Source of the DNA: Nonlabens dokdonensis DSW-6
GTDB lineage: Bacteria > Bacteroidota > Bacteroidia > Flavobacteriales > Flavobacteriaceae
Direction of reading: 5' to 3'
DNA length: 64,000 nt
NCBI RefSeq assembly: GCF_000332115.1
Contig: NC_020156.1
Span: 1,860,001 to 1,924,000 of the forward strand
In this document: piece by piece, positions 1 to 7,895 of the stretch
Numbering within the stretch: the stretch's first letter is position 1
Layout: every line of letters begins with the position of its first letter
The notes under the pieces: model-generated
What the model saw: only the letters and a program-made list of their open reading frames with translations
What the model was told of the DNA's origin: nothing
Database searches by the model: none
Translations under genes and position numbers: made by a program

Positions 1-2700
1 AATCAATCGGTAAGCAGCTCCATCTAACTGTAAATAATCTTTCATCCAGATGTAATCTTCATCACCAAATGCTCCTCCGGAGAAATAAATAGGACGTTCC
101 CAGTTGTTTGCATTGATAATGTCCAGCATGAACAGTCTGTTTTTATAAACTGCGTTACTGTTGATGTTGATTACTATTTCGTCAACGATTTTATCTGCAT
201 CTTTTTGTGGTACCACGCCATTCTTTAAAACGGCTTCTTTATTTACAGGAATAGAAATAAATTGAGAAGGAAACGTGTGTTCATAATGCTCATTTCTCAT
301 TTGCACCTGTGTAAGCATTTTATCACTCGCTACCCAATCCATCCATTGATCTAGTTTCATGGTATCAGGTAACACGAGTTTAGAATTTTGATTCAACTCT
401 GCCATACGTTGTTGGATCAACTCTTCATCTGCATAGTAAAGCACATCTCTTGTACCATATTTATATTTGCTATGAGGTAGTGTAGAAGGAACAGGCTCAC
501 TATCCCATGCTTTCTTTTTCATATCGTCCATGTACCAGTCGGTACTCAATAAAGAGGTACAGACTATACGTACATCTGTACGGTAGCCTTCTACTTCTTG
601 AGCATACCACAATGGGAAAGTATCATTATCTCCTATGGTAAATATTAAAGCGTTAGGCAAACAGCTATCAAGGTATTTTTTTGCACTGGCAAGAGCTGTA
701 TACTTACCAGACCTATCATGATCGTCCCAGTTTTGGTAACCCATCAACAGTGGAGCTGCTGCAAAACAGGCCGTAAGTGAGATGATTTGAGCCATTCTGG
801 ACTTCATTACATCACGTAGCATAACATATACGGCATAAACTCCCATTCCTATCCACATACTGAAAACTAAGAACGAACCTACATAGGCATAATCACGCTC
901 ACGTACTTGAAACATAGATTGATTCAAGTAAAAGATAATAGCAAGACCTGTAAATAAAAATAGAATCAAAGTGACGTAAAATGATTTAGCATCTTTACGA
1001 GCATGAAATACAGCTCCTAGAATTCCTAGAATAAGAGGAAGGAAGAAATAGGTATTTCTACCTTTATTTTCTAACATATCATCGCTCAACTCGTCTTGAG
1101 TACCTAGTCGCCACTCATCGATAAATTTAATACCGCTTATCCAGTTGCCATCATAAGAATCCCATTCTCCTTGCACATCATTTTGTCTTCCAGTGAAATT
1201 CCACATGAAATAGCGCATGTACATGTAGCTTATTTGATAGTTAGTCATGTATTGCAGGTTATCATAAAAACCTGGTTTTTCAATATCCACTGCTTCTCTT
1301 AAAGAAACCAGTACTTCAACATATTCTTCACTATCAATAGTGCCTCGCTGTAACCTACGTTCATAATCGTCAAGAACAGAAAGCAGCTCTTGGTTATTTT
1401 CAAAACCGGGCTTTATGGTATAATCCAGTCCGCCCATAAAATCTATATAATTTGAAGCGCGTGAGGGATCTGTCATACGAGGGAAAAACCCTTTGTGACG
1501 GTCGTTAGTATTAGGAATGGCGTCTTTATAATTGTTTACAATAACATACTTACCTAGTTTATAATCCTTCTCATATTTCGGCTTTTCATCTTTAAAAGCT
1601 TCATTATCTTCAGTAGTTGGATCGTCTGGATTGTAACCTGCATACATGTCAGTAAATGATTCTCCATAGAATAATCCTGGGGACGGATATTGCTCACGAT
1701 TGTAATAAGCTAGAAGAGCTCTGGCGTCTTCTGGTCTGTTTTCATTAATAGGCGTTCCAGCATTTGCTCTAATAGGTAGCATGGTCCAAGAAGAAAATCC
1801 TACTAGAACAAACATGATGCATAAAGTAATCGTGTTTAATAGTGGCAGGTTACGCTTTCGCGAAAGCGAGATCAAAAAAGCAAATAATCCAACAATTAAT
1901 AAGAGAGCGATTATAGTTCCTGAGTTAAAAGGAAGTCCAATATCATTCACAAAAAACACTTCTAAATAACCGAAAATACTTAAGGTGTAAGGCAGTAGAA
2001 GTTTGAATACGAAAAGTAAAACGGCAACAACAGCAATATTTGCAACTATAAAGTTAAACGGTGTAATATTTTTATAATGCTTAAAGTACCAAAGCAAACC
2101 TATAGCAGGAATAGTCAATATTCCCATGAAGTGAATTCCAAAAGAAAGTCCTACTACAAAAGATATAAGAATTAGCCAGCGATTGCCACGTGGTAAAAAC
2201 ATATCACGTTCCCAAAGAAGACCTATGTAAAACATGGCGCTCATAAGTAGCGCTGCAGGTGCATAAACTTCGGCTTCCACTGCGTTGAACCAAAAACTAT
2301 CGGTTACCGCATAAGCCAATGATCCTATTGCCGCTGCTCCTAAAATCATAACGTCATTTGCTCGATCTTTTAAAAGGTGTCGTTTAAGGAGCAATGTAAG
2401 CGACCAGAACATAAATAATATGGTAAATGCACTAGAGAAAACGGCAAGTAAATTTACAGTGTACGCGATATCAGTTGCGTCCATTGCAAAAATCGAAAAC
2501 GCAGCTCCCATCATTTGATATAGTGGTGCTCCTGGTGGATGTCCTACTTCTAACTTTGAGGAGGTAGCGATGTACTCTCCAGCGTCCCAATAGCTTACCG
2601 TAGGTTCTACCGTGCTCCAAAATATGAAAAGGGCGATAGCAAAAACTGCCCAGCCTATAATTTTATTTAATTGTGCGTAGTTTAATTTCATAGTAGTCAT
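1..2700 (-). CDS. DUF2723 family multi-pass membrane protein, 5' part (3' end beyond window)
   Basis: The minus-strand frame is open from the ATG at 2700 to the left edge, about 900 codons with no stop, so the C-terminus is missing. The N-terminus reads MTTMKLNYAQLNKIIGW, followed by hydrophobic segments and the DUF2723 signature region with WDAGEYIATSSKLEVGHPPG. Many transmembrane stretches alternate with a large soluble region carrying a GDNDTFPLWYAQEVEGYRTD motif. Proteins of this family in Bacteroidota are large inner-membrane proteins related to GT-C type glycosyltransferases, so lipid-linked glycosyl transfer is inferred rather than shown. A second ATG at 2691 is an equally possible start. 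One copy of the 14-bp palindrome lies in frame at 1854-1867 and is read as LSRK in a membrane-proximal loop. Family assignment is firm; function is not. Confidence 0.85.
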   Translation of the reverse strand, partial: MTTMKLNYAQLNKIIGWAVFAIALFIFWSTVEPTVSYWDAGEYIATSSKLEVGHPPGAPLYQMMGAAFSIFAMDATDIAYTVNLLAVFSSAFTILFMFWSLTLLLKRHLLKDRANDVMILGAAAIGSLAYAVTDSFWFNAVEAEVYAPAALLMSAMFYIGLLWERDMFLPRGNRWLILISFVVGLSFGIHFMGILTIPAIGLLWYFKHYKNITPFNFIVANIAVVAVLLFVFKLLLPYTLSIFGYLEVFFVNDIGLPFNSGTIIALLLIVGLFAFLISLSRKRNLPLLNTITLCIMFVLVGFSSWTMLPIRANAGTPINENRPEDARALLAYYNREQYPSPGLFYGESFTDMYAGYNPDDPTTEDNEAFKDEKPKYEKDYKLGKYVIVNNYKDAIPNTNDRHKGFFPRMTDPSRASNYIDFMGGLDYTIKPGFENNQELLSVLDDYERRLQRGTIDSEEYVEVLVSLREAVDIEKPGFYDNLQYMTNYQISYMYMRYFMWNFTGRQNDVQGEWDSYDGNWISGIKFIDEWRLGTQDELSDDMLENKGRNTYFFLPLILGILGAVFHARKDAKSFYVTLILFLFTGLAIIFYLNQSMFQVRERDYAYVGSFLVFSMWIGMGVYAVYVMLRDVMKSRMAQIISLTACFAAAPLLMGYQNWDDHDRSGKYTALASAKKYLDSCLPNALIFTIGDNDTFPLWYAQEVEGYRTDVRIVCTSLLSTDWYMDDMKKKAWDSEPVPSTLPHSKYKYGTRDVLYYADEELIQQRMAELNQNSKLVLPDTMKLDQWMDWVASDKMLTQVQMRNEHYEHTFPSQFISIPVNKEAVLKNGVVPQKDADKIVDEIVININSNAVYKNRLFMLDIINANNWERPIYFSGGAFGDEDYIWMKDYLQLDGAAYRLI
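1853..1868. repeat. GCTTTCGCGAAAGC palindrome, copy 1 (inside DUF2723 gene)
   Basis: Perfect 16-bp palindrome CGCTTTCGCGAAAGCG. In the minus-strand gene it is read as LSRKR. Confidence 0.9.
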
Positions 2701-2880
2701 TAACTCTGGCGAAAATAAGATTTATTGAACTTAATCACCACATAAACGTCAAATAGAAACTAGTCGTATATAATAGGGTCAATTATTGTGAGTTAATCAG
2801 TGTTAAGGAATTTTTTATGATGGGCAATTGGGGTCAAAATGCATTATGAGAGCAAGTTTTTCAATTTTTATTGATTTTTA

Positions 2881-2911
2881 TTTGCTGAAATTGAGAATTG
2901 TTATAAATTTG
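2881..2911 (+). promoter_or_regulatory. Promoter of tRNA-Gln (TTTG-N19-TAAATTTG)
   Basis: TTTG at 2881-2884 and TAAATTTG at 2904-2911 are separated by 19 bp, matching the Bacteroidota primary sigma factor consensus. The tRNA begins 12 bp downstream. Confidence 0.8.
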
Positions 2912-2922
2912 CATCCCGAAAT

Positions 2923-2993
2923 TGTCCCATGGTGTAATGGTAACACTCCGGTTTTTGGTACCGTCATTCAAGGTTCGAGTCCTTGTGGGACAA
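2923..2993 (+). tRNA. tRNA-Gln (anticodon TTG)
   Basis: The 71-nt sequence folds as a cloverleaf. The acceptor arms are TGTCCCA and TGGGACA with discriminator A. The anticodon stem is CCGGT/ACCGT-like around loop TTTTGGT, which places TTG (Gln) at the anticodon. The T arm is AAGG-TTCGAGT-CCTT. CCA is not encoded. The 3' end (2982-2994) is the left attachment half-site of the adjacent island, which therefore reconstitutes an intact tRNA. The promoter is at 2881-2911 and the present terminator at 3003-3042 belongs to the island side. Confidence 0.93.
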
Positions 2994-2994
2994 C
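2982..2994. repeat. attL half-site (13-bp direct repeat with 9620-9632)
   Basis: CTTGTGGGACAAC at the tRNA-Gln 3' end is identical to 9620-9632. Flanking bases extend the match imperfectly (one mismatch on each side before it decays). Confidence 0.85.
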
Positions 2995-3002
2995 TTAAAA
3001 AC

Positions 3003-3042
3003 ACCCTTAATAAGCTGATTAAAAGCGAGTTAAGGGTTTTTT
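3003..3042 (+). terminator. Island-borne terminator now serving tRNA-Gln
   Basis: ACCCTTAA (3003-3010) pairs with TTAAGGGT (3030-3037), followed by six T residues. It lies inside the left junction, so the island replaces the tRNA's original terminator (9638-9669) with its own. Confidence 0.7.
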
Positions 3043-3053
3043 GTTTTTGAAAA

Positions 3054-3073
3054 GTAAGAACCAAAGTAAGAAC
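3054..3073 (+). repeat. Left paired GTAAGAAC sites (candidate integrase arm sites)
   Basis: GTAAGAAC at 3054-3061 and 3066-3073, with a 4-nt spacer giving a 12-bp period. The same pair with the same spacing is found at 9459-9478 near the other end. Paired direct repeats inside each end fit arm-type binding sites of a tyrosine integrase that has an N-terminal arm-binding domain; binding is inferred. Confidence 0.65.
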
Positions 3074-3102
3074 TTTTCAAGTTTCAATTTAATAGATTAG
3101 CT

Positions 3103-3110
3103 TATATTTG
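3103..3110 (+). promoter_or_regulatory. Candidate -7 box TATATTTG of short island transcript
   Basis: TATATTTG matches TAnnTTTG. No convincing TTTG lies 19 bp upstream, so the promoter is only tentative. It would start a transcript ending at the terminator at 3164-3216. Confidence 0.35.
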
Positions 3111-3163
3111 ATTAAGTATTGCGTTTTTAAGATCTGTTTTCAAGTGTCTACGTAATACTACCT

Positions 3164-3216
3164 AAAGCATCGTGCGAAACAGGATCGTTTCAAAAACCCC
3201 TGGGCGATGCTTTTTT
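3164..3216 (+). terminator. Elaborate terminator hairpin, possible end of a ~100-nt ncRNA
   Basis: AAAGCATCG (3164-3172) pairs with CGATGCTTT (3205-3213) and runs into a T tract. The long loop holds a second hairpin GAAAC-AGGATC-GTTTC (3176-3191). It sits 10 bp before the start of a 72-codon gene. It could terminate a short regulatory RNA from the TATATTTG box at 3103, or attenuate the downstream gene. Confidence 0.55.
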
Positions 3217-3226
3217 ATTATATCAT

Positions 3227-3445
3227 ATGACAACTATTAATTACACACCTCGCAAATCTGAAGTCTACGAAATGTATCCAGATGAACCAAAAAGCAATCT
3301 TAGAACCAGAATGAATTACATCATTAAGGAGAACGGAGGTAATATAAATAAGCATGGTTTAACGCCGAAAGAATGGCTTTTGCTCAAGGATGAATTAGGT
3401 GAGCCAACTCACGACCGAAATGGAGTTGCAATCGTCAATTCTTAG
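3227..3445 (+). CDS. 72-aa island protein, unrecognised
   Basis: The 72-residue hydrophilic protein begins at an ATG just after the T tract of a strong terminator hairpin. It is the only island gene on the plus strand. It has no signal peptide or membrane segment, and its sequence (for example LTPKEWLLLKDELGEP) matches no family I recognise. Its position next to the left attachment site, divergent from the replication genes, suggests an accessory or regulatory role, but that is context only. The coding call rests on its length in an AT-rich region and its ordinary amino acid composition. Confidence 0.5.
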   Translation: MTTINYTPRKSEVYEMYPDEPKSNLRTRMNYIIKENGGNINKHGLTPKEWLLLKDELGEPTHDRNGVAIVNS

Positions 3446-3602
3446 AATTGCAACCATTACAATTGCTTAATAGGAATTTATATAATTCCTAATGAATACA
3501 TAAATACAAATCATTAAAAATCAGTTAGTTATAAATTTTTGAATACCCTCAACTTAATGTTGGAATTCTTGCAATTCCACATAATTACGAGGTATGCAAT
3601 TG
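3446..3602. other. Non-coding repeat-rich stretch downstream of primase-like gene
   Basis: Contains inverted repeats TAGGAATT-TATAT-AATTCCTA (3471-3491) and TGGAATT-CTTGC-AATTCCA (around 3551-3568), plus AATTGCAA (3446-3453) and TTGCAATT (3559-3566). The GGAATT/AATTCC pairs resemble those at 6300-6332 and 6392-6408. They may be terminators between convergent genes or binding sites of an island protein. Confidence 0.5.
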
Positions 3603-4679
3603 TTATTTTGATTGTAACTGAAATGTTTTAATTAATAATTTAATTGCTGGGTTTTTAGAAATCAATTTGTCAATGGCTTTTTCTTTTCTATTTTGGATAT
3701 ATACAATTTCCTTAGTTTCTATTTTAGGAATTGCTTTATTCTTTTGATATTTTTCAATGAAGTAGTCGGCTATATCATATCCGTTTTCTAGATCTTCAGT
3801 ATCTGCTAATTCATATAAAAATTTAGAAACTGTAATGTCGAACCCAAATTCTTTCAATTCCTCTGCTTTTCTAAGCCATATATCGTAAGCGTTAAAGCCT
3901 TTTTTATTTCGTTCTGACAGATCTGGATAAAAAATTATTTTTCGATCAATTAAATCAATCATAACATTTTGATCTAGCATGCTTATTCCAGAGCTAGCAA
4001 TCCAAATAAATTCAGATTTTATTGCGCTCATTATGCAGGCTGTTTTCTCACTTTCAACTATTGCAATTGGTTTAGTTTTATTTTCATTGATCAAGTGCAT
4101 GCCGAATAATGCTTTCTTGTATTTAAATGAATCCCTTTTCCCTCTGTACAATACTTTGTGAAAGGAAGAAATTTTGAGATATGGTTCTTTTATTTTCCTT
4201 CCTGTTTTAGGGTTATAGTTCATAATCTTTCCATAACTCAACACATTATCAGGGCTTAACCTCCAAAATACTACACTTTTTTCCCAAGGTTTTGAAATCG
4301 TTCCGAGTAGGTACCTGGTAATTATTTCTTTCACAGTTTCTTTAGAAAACATGGTGAGTAAGAAAGTTACAAAATTGTTGTTTTGAAAGTTATAACCTTG
4401 AATCGAGATATGTTTGAGGTCTAAGTAATCAAAAGTCTTTATTTCCTCTTTTACTGGTTTGTTAGGAGTCCAATTGCTTTTAATATTATTTGACTTTAAG
4501 AAATCTTTTGGTGTTTTGTGATATCCACATTTAATTTCCCTATCGCATCTACCTAATTCGATAGGTAAGTATTCATTATTTTCTGTATCCCAGTACCTTA
4601 CAAACCTTTTTTTATTGCAATCTGGATTAGGGCATATGTATTTTTTAGATTTTGGATCTAAGGTGTATCGATAGCTCAT
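3603..4679 (-). CDS. Zinc-finger/TOPRIM primase-like protein (DUF6371-like)
   Basis: The 358-aa protein has an N-terminal zinc-ribbon-like cluster with Cys16, Cys21, Cys45, Cys51 and His54 (CPNPDC ... CDREIKCGYH). A TOPRIM-like segment follows, with PIAIVESEKTACIMSAI at residues 204-220 and FYPDLSE near 255 as candidate acidic metal ligands. This layout is that of the DUF6371/CHC2-TOPRIM proteins common on Bacteroidota mobile elements. By analogy with DnaG-type primases I infer primer synthesis at the element's origin, acting with the DUF3987 ATPase encoded upstream on the same strand. The 219-bp gap to that gene is full of AT-rich repeats. The ATG at 4679 is the only good start. Family assignment is moderately sure; primase activity is inferred. 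Confidence 0.7.
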   Translation of the reverse strand: MSYRYTLDPKSKKYICPNPDCNKKRFVRYWDTENNEYLPIELGRCDREIKCGYHKTPKDFLKSNNIKSNWTPNKPVKEEIKTFDYLDLKHISIQGYNFQNNNFVTFLLTMFSKETVKEIITRYLLGTISKPWEKSVVFWRLSPDNVLSYGKIMNYNPKTGRKIKEPYLKISSFHKVLYRGKRDSFKYKKALFGMHLINENKTKPIAIVESEKTACIMSAIKSEFIWIASSGISMLDQNVMIDLIDRKIIFYPDLSERNKKGFNAYDIWLRKAEELKEFGFDITVSKFLYELADTEDLENGYDIADYFIEKYQKNKAIPKIETKEIVYIQNRKEKAIDKLISKNPAIKLLIKTFQLQSK

Positions 4680-4898
4680 GATATTATTGATATTGTGATA
4701 TTTTAAATTCTTTTCAATTTGATAATGAGTAATTTATGTTTGTGAAATAGTATTGATTAAATATCAATAGTATCACTTCAAAAACTCTATAAAATTCTCA
4801 TTTTGATTTTATTGATACTATTATGATACTTTTATTTATAATTTAAGTTTCATAATTACAGTTAGTTATATTTAAAATGTATCATAATATCAAAAATG
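4680..4898. repeat. AT-rich GATACTAT/TGATAC repeat region, origin or operator candidate
   Basis: Between the two replication-type genes lie TATTGAT-TAAAT-ATCAATA (4751-4769), AGTATCA, TTGATACTATTATGATAC (around 4812-4830) and TGTATCATAATATCA (around 4878-4893). These are repeated, partly inverted GATAC-containing words in very AT-rich DNA with no coding frame. Iterons of a replication origin or operator sites for the primase gene are both possible. Confidence 0.45.
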
Positions 4899-6239
4899 TC
4901 AACTGAAAATTACTTTTTCATATTTCCCGTGCCCTTTTTTCTTGAAAACACCATGGACTAAGTTACGTTTTGCGGTTGCCGAGCTTATTTTAATATCCTT
5001 AGCTACTTTTAAAGCTTCCGATGTTGTAAATGTTTGAGGAAGTAATTTGTACATTTTTTTAACACTATCAGTTGCAGTTGTCAATTTGTTTGATTGCCGA
5101 TCTCTTATTTTTAATCCGTTATGTTCGAAGTATTTATACAGTTTAGTAGCTTTTTCAAAACTTGATATTGAAACGTCTCTAACTTTTTTGTCATTGGAAT
5201 AATTATCTATTAATTCAATCAGTAAAGCAAAACGGTGTATGTAAGTTCTAAATTTTGCAGCCATAGAACTATATATTGTCAATTCATTATCATATTTATC
5301 AATAATTCTTTTATCGAATGTTTGAGCTCTTAAAAAAGCTTCATCAGAATAAGGTATGATTTGACCTAGCTCGTTATCGTAATCATCAAAAATATTGCTG
5401 AAAATGTTGCTGTAACAGTCATTTATCTTTTGATCAGTGGTATTATTGTTCAATGCTGTTTTATTTATTTTATCCGGAATTGAAAATAACAATCTATCTA
5501 GAAAACCACTTTGTGAACGATCTCCGGCATAGAGCTCATGCAAACGTCCTTTTTGAGTTCCTGCTATTAGGTTTATACAACAACTAGGAATAATTATAGT
5601 TCCAGTACCTTTCCTGGTCAATTTTATTTCTTTTCCATTGAATATTGTCAAATAATTATCCTCTTGGCTACTGCTGGAATATCTACTAAAACCATTAACC
5701 CAGCTCATTATTTCATCAGCAAAAATGCATAGTCCGTTTTGGTTGTTGTCGTGTTCTTGACAAAGAGCCTCATAAGTAAAATCCCTCATTAACGTGTTTT
5801 TTAATCTAGGCAGTTTTTCCGTTTGCGGATTTAATTGATAATTTGCTAATTGATCTTTGTAAGATTTATAGGATTCTTTTTCTCTAGATTTAATTGGATT
5901 AAAAGGAAGTTCCATAGCATGTGATTTACCGTCTCCAGCGTCACCAACAACTACAATCCATAATAAAGGTTTTTCAGTCCAGCCAGACTTAACTTGCAAG
6001 TGATATAAATTACCTAAAGCTGTACCGAAAGCAGACAAAACGGCACAGCTAAAAAATTCGGAATTAAAACCTAATGAATTTACATTTTCACTGATGTAAT
6101 GTTGGATACTTTTCGGAAAAATATCCATGGGAAACGGATTAAGAAGGTTTGAATGATCTTGATCTAATTGTTCTAAAATAACATCCGTTTTTTTCTTTGA
6201 ATAATCGTAGTATTTTGATGGTTCTATGTTGGTGCTCAT
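4899..6239 (-). CDS. DUF3987-type P-loop ATPase (replicative helicase-like)
   Basis: The 446-aa protein has a Walker A motif GDAGDGKS at residues 99-106 and a Walker B-like CIFADE at 171-176. A segment IAGTQKGRLHELYAGDRSQ then resembles the sensor/arginine-finger part of DUF3987 proteins, followed by SGFLDRLLFSIP. The C-terminal 50 residues look like a winged helix (FTTSEALKVAKDIKISSATAKRNL). DUF3987 proteins are the helicase or primase-helicase half of replication modules on Bacteroidota islands. It probably loads or moves DNA together with the TOPRIM protein encoded next. The start at 6239 is a clear ATG, with AATTGC-rich repeats and a 33-bp palindrome just upstream. Confidence 0.8.
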   Translation of the reverse strand: MSTNIEPSKYYDYSKKKTDVILEQLDQDHSNLLNPFPMDIFPKSIQHYISENVNSLGFNSEFFSCAVLSAFGTALGNLYHLQVKSGWTEKPLLWIVVVGDAGDGKSHAMELPFNPIKSREKESYKSYKDQLANYQLNPQTEKLPRLKNTLMRDFTYEALCQEHDNNQNGLCIFADEIMSWVNGFSRYSSSSQEDNYLTIFNGKEIKLTRKGTGTIIIPSCCINLIAGTQKGRLHELYAGDRSQSGFLDRLLFSIPDKINKTALNNNTTDQKINDCYSNIFSNIFDDYDNELGQIIPYSDEAFLRAQTFDKRIIDKYDNELTIYSSMAAKFRTYIHRFALLIELIDNYSNDKKVRDVSISSFEKATKLYKYFEHNGLKIRDRQSNKLTTATDSVKKMYKLLPQTFTTSEALKVAKDIKISSATAKRNLVHGVFKKKGHGKYEKVIFS

Positions 6240-6270
6240 TTAAAGTGATTTGAGCAGCTATACAATTATA

Positions 6271-6332
6271 TTGCAATTACCAAGGTTGCAAATCAATTGC
6301 AATTAATGGAATTATCATAATTCCATTAATTG
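6271..6332. repeat. AATTGCAATT cluster and 33-bp perfect palindrome upstream of DUF3987 gene
   Basis: TTGCAATT at 6271-6278 and AATTGCAATT at 6295-6304 precede and overlap a perfect inverted repeat. Its 16-bp arms are CAATTAATGGAATTAT (6300-6315) and ATAATTCCATTAATTG (6317-6332), around a single C. A second, shorter GGAATTAT-G-ATAATTCC palindrome lies at 6392-6408. Such density next to a replication gene suggests an origin or an operator. Confidence 0.65.
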
Positions 6333-6364
6333 TATATCTTTGTATTGTGCTGTTTTATTAGTTG

Positions 6365-6571
6365 TTAGACGTGTCTATTAAGTGTTTCAAGGGAATTATG
6401 ATAATTCCTATATTGATTGCAACTATCGAATTGCTTATCTGATTGCGAATTGCGGTAAAGAGATTTTGAAAGTAAAAAGCGGTCAACTCTTGCTTCACTA
6501 AATTTCCCCAATTCCAATACAAATCGATTAAGATTTATATCAAAATAGCCGTTATGAGATTTAACTTTCAT
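6365..6571 (-). CDS. 68-aa island protein, doubtful
   Basis: The 68-codon frame starts with ATG inside the last codons of the HTH gene (11-bp overlap), which would suit translational coupling. The product is basic, and the C-terminal third is low in complexity because it reads through the GGAATTATGATAATTCC palindrome at 6392-6408. I recognise no family. It may be a real small partner of the HTH protein, or just an open frame across a regulatory region. Confidence 0.35.
   Translation of the reverse strand: MKVKSHNGYFDINLNRFVLELGKFSEARVDRFLLSKSLYRNSQSDKQFDSCNQYRNYHNSLETLNRHV
6392..6408. repeat. GGAATTAT-G-ATAATTCC palindrome
   Basis: Perfect 8-bp arms around one base. It shares the GGAATTAT core with the 33-bp palindrome at 6300-6332 about 90 bp away, so the two are probably sites for the same DNA-binding protein. 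Confidence 0.6.
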
Positions 6572-6839
6572 AACGGCTATTTTTTAGTACCTCTTCGATA
6601 TCTGATAATTGATATCTAACTCTATTTCCTATACGGAGAGGTTTTAATATTTCTTTTTTATCCCAGTCTATGATGGTAACCACAGAAACGCTTAGAAGAT
6701 CTGAAACTTCTTTTCTCGTAATTAATTTTGAAAGTGGTTTAGGTAGCTTGTTTTCAATGCTTTCTAACCTTTTGTTTATTTTATCCATAGCAGCTAATGC
6801 GCTAGGATCACTCACGGATAATTCAATTGTTTTTGACAT
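6561..6839 (-). CDS. Helix-turn-helix protein, excisionase (AlpA/Xis-like) candidate
   Basis: The 92-aa protein has a coiled N-terminal part (AAMDKINKRLESIENKLP). A MerR-like winged HTH follows at about residues 43-85 (TRKEVSDLLSVSVVTIIDWDKK ... RIGNRVRYQLSDIEEVL), the helix_turn_helix/HTH_17 arrangement of excisionases and AlpA regulators in Bacteroidota elements. On such islands these proteins promote excision with the integrase or activate element genes. Here it lies between the integrase side and the replication genes, so it may also control the latter. The ATG at 6839 is well placed. The HTH assignment is firm; the excisionase role is inferred from context. Confidence 0.75.
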   Translation of the reverse strand: MSKTIELSVSDPSALAAMDKINKRLESIENKLPKPLSKLITRKEVSDLLSVSVVTIIDWDKKEILKPLRIGNRVRYQLSDIEEVLKNSRYES

Positions 6840-6902
6840 AATATTGTATTTGTTTGTACAATATTATATTCAACTTATATAACTTTTACTCAAGGGGCAA
6901 CC

Positions 6903-7880
6903 CTACAAGCCACCCTTAGTGAGAAGGTTGTCTATAATTTTTTGTTGTCTTAGAATTGCAGGCGTGTGTTCTTTTGGTTGTTTTTCGAGAAGTTTTATAG
7001 CTTTCTTTACATTGTCTGTATGTCTTCCAATCATTTTAGATATTATAGTGTAAATATCCTTTTTCATCAAACTAGAATTTTCTAAAGCAGGAAGAGCTGT
7101 TAATTTATCCAATAAATAGATGCTTTGATAAGTTGTGAAATCACCTTTTTTAATTTGGTCAACGTCAATAGATTCAATTATTAACTTTTCATTTTTATCT
7201 TCGCTTTTTTCTAATTGCTCTTCAGATAATTTCTCTAAATATTTGTAAACTCTAAATTTTGCAATGTCATCAGAAAATTGTTTTTCTACATCATTGTAAA
7301 TCTCAACATACTGTCCTAACATAGACGTGAGGTAATCAAAGCATCTATTTGATGTGAAATTCTCCATTATATGTTCTCTAACACCCCAAAAGTAGACATC
7401 CTTAGAATCATTATTTATTTCAACCTCTAGATTTTTCAAATTGAAAATATCTAAAGAGTCCATTCGATCATATAAAAATTGCAAGCGCTCTTTATTATCT
7501 TGAAATCTTACGATTTTACTATCTATTTCCCTTTTTGTGCGCTCTTCAAACTTGTGCCGACTATGGCTAGTATAAAACTCCTCCCACATCTCCTCTTTAA
7601 TCACTGGGTTTAATATATATCTGGAGCCATTATAAACAATTGTTTTGCACAGGTCAATAGAATTCTTATCAACATTATTTTCCTGTTTTAAATCTGAGCC
7701 ACTGATCTTTTTTTTGCTATTTAAAGAGCAATTTCTTAGAATACCTCGTTCAATGAGTAATTTCATTTGCTCACTAAATGCAAGTTCCTCAAAGTCCCAG
7801 CTTTCTCCTAAAAGTCCGAAATGATCAAAATCTAAAAAATTTGATTTATACTCAAAAAATAATTTATCGACAAAAGTCAT
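6903..7880 (-). CDS. 325-aa island protein of unknown function
   Basis: The predicted soluble protein is rich in charged residues, with no signal peptide or membrane segment. I recognise no catalytic motif. The N-terminal 60 residues (FLDFDHFGLLGESWDFEE) and the C-terminal helix-rich block (residues about 255-305, with YQSIYLLDKLTALPAL and MIGRHTDNVKKAIKLL) look like separate folded units. The C-terminal block resembles conserved tails of other flavobacterial mobile-element proteins, but I cannot name the family. It is 15 bp downstream of an 84-codon gene that follows the integrase, so integrase, 84-aa protein and this gene probably form one transcript. A regulatory or cargo role is possible. 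Confidence 0.65.
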   Translation of the reverse strand: MTFVDKLFFEYKSNFLDFDHFGLLGESWDFEELAFSEQMKLLIERGILRNCSLNSKKKISGSDLKQENNVDKNSIDLCKTIVYNGSRYILNPVIKEEMWEEFYTSHSRHKFEERTKREIDSKIVRFQDNKERLQFLYDRMDSLDIFNLKNLEVEINNDSKDVYFWGVREHIMENFTSNRCFDYLTSMLGQYVEIYNDVEKQFSDDIAKFRVYKYLEKLSEEQLEKSEDKNEKLIIESIDVDQIKKGDFTTYQSIYLLDKLTALPALENSSLMKKDIYTIISKMIGRHTDNVKKAIKLLEKQPKEHTPAILRQQKIIDNLLTKGGL

Positions 7881-7895
7881 TATTCGAATAATTGA

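Noticed and set aside
2861..3064. 67-codon minus-strand frame across the tRNA-Gln gene
   Set aside because: It is antisense to the tRNA and its terminator; the peptide reflects the tRNA sequence, not a gene.
3003..3216. CRISPR-like or retron interpretation of the repeats at the island's left end
   Set aside because: There are only two repeat pairs with different roles, no spacers of uniform length and no reverse transcriptase or cas gene.
6670..6882. 70-codon plus-strand hydrophobic frame opposite the HTH gene
   Set aside because: It lies antisense to a well-supported HTH gene and has no independent support.
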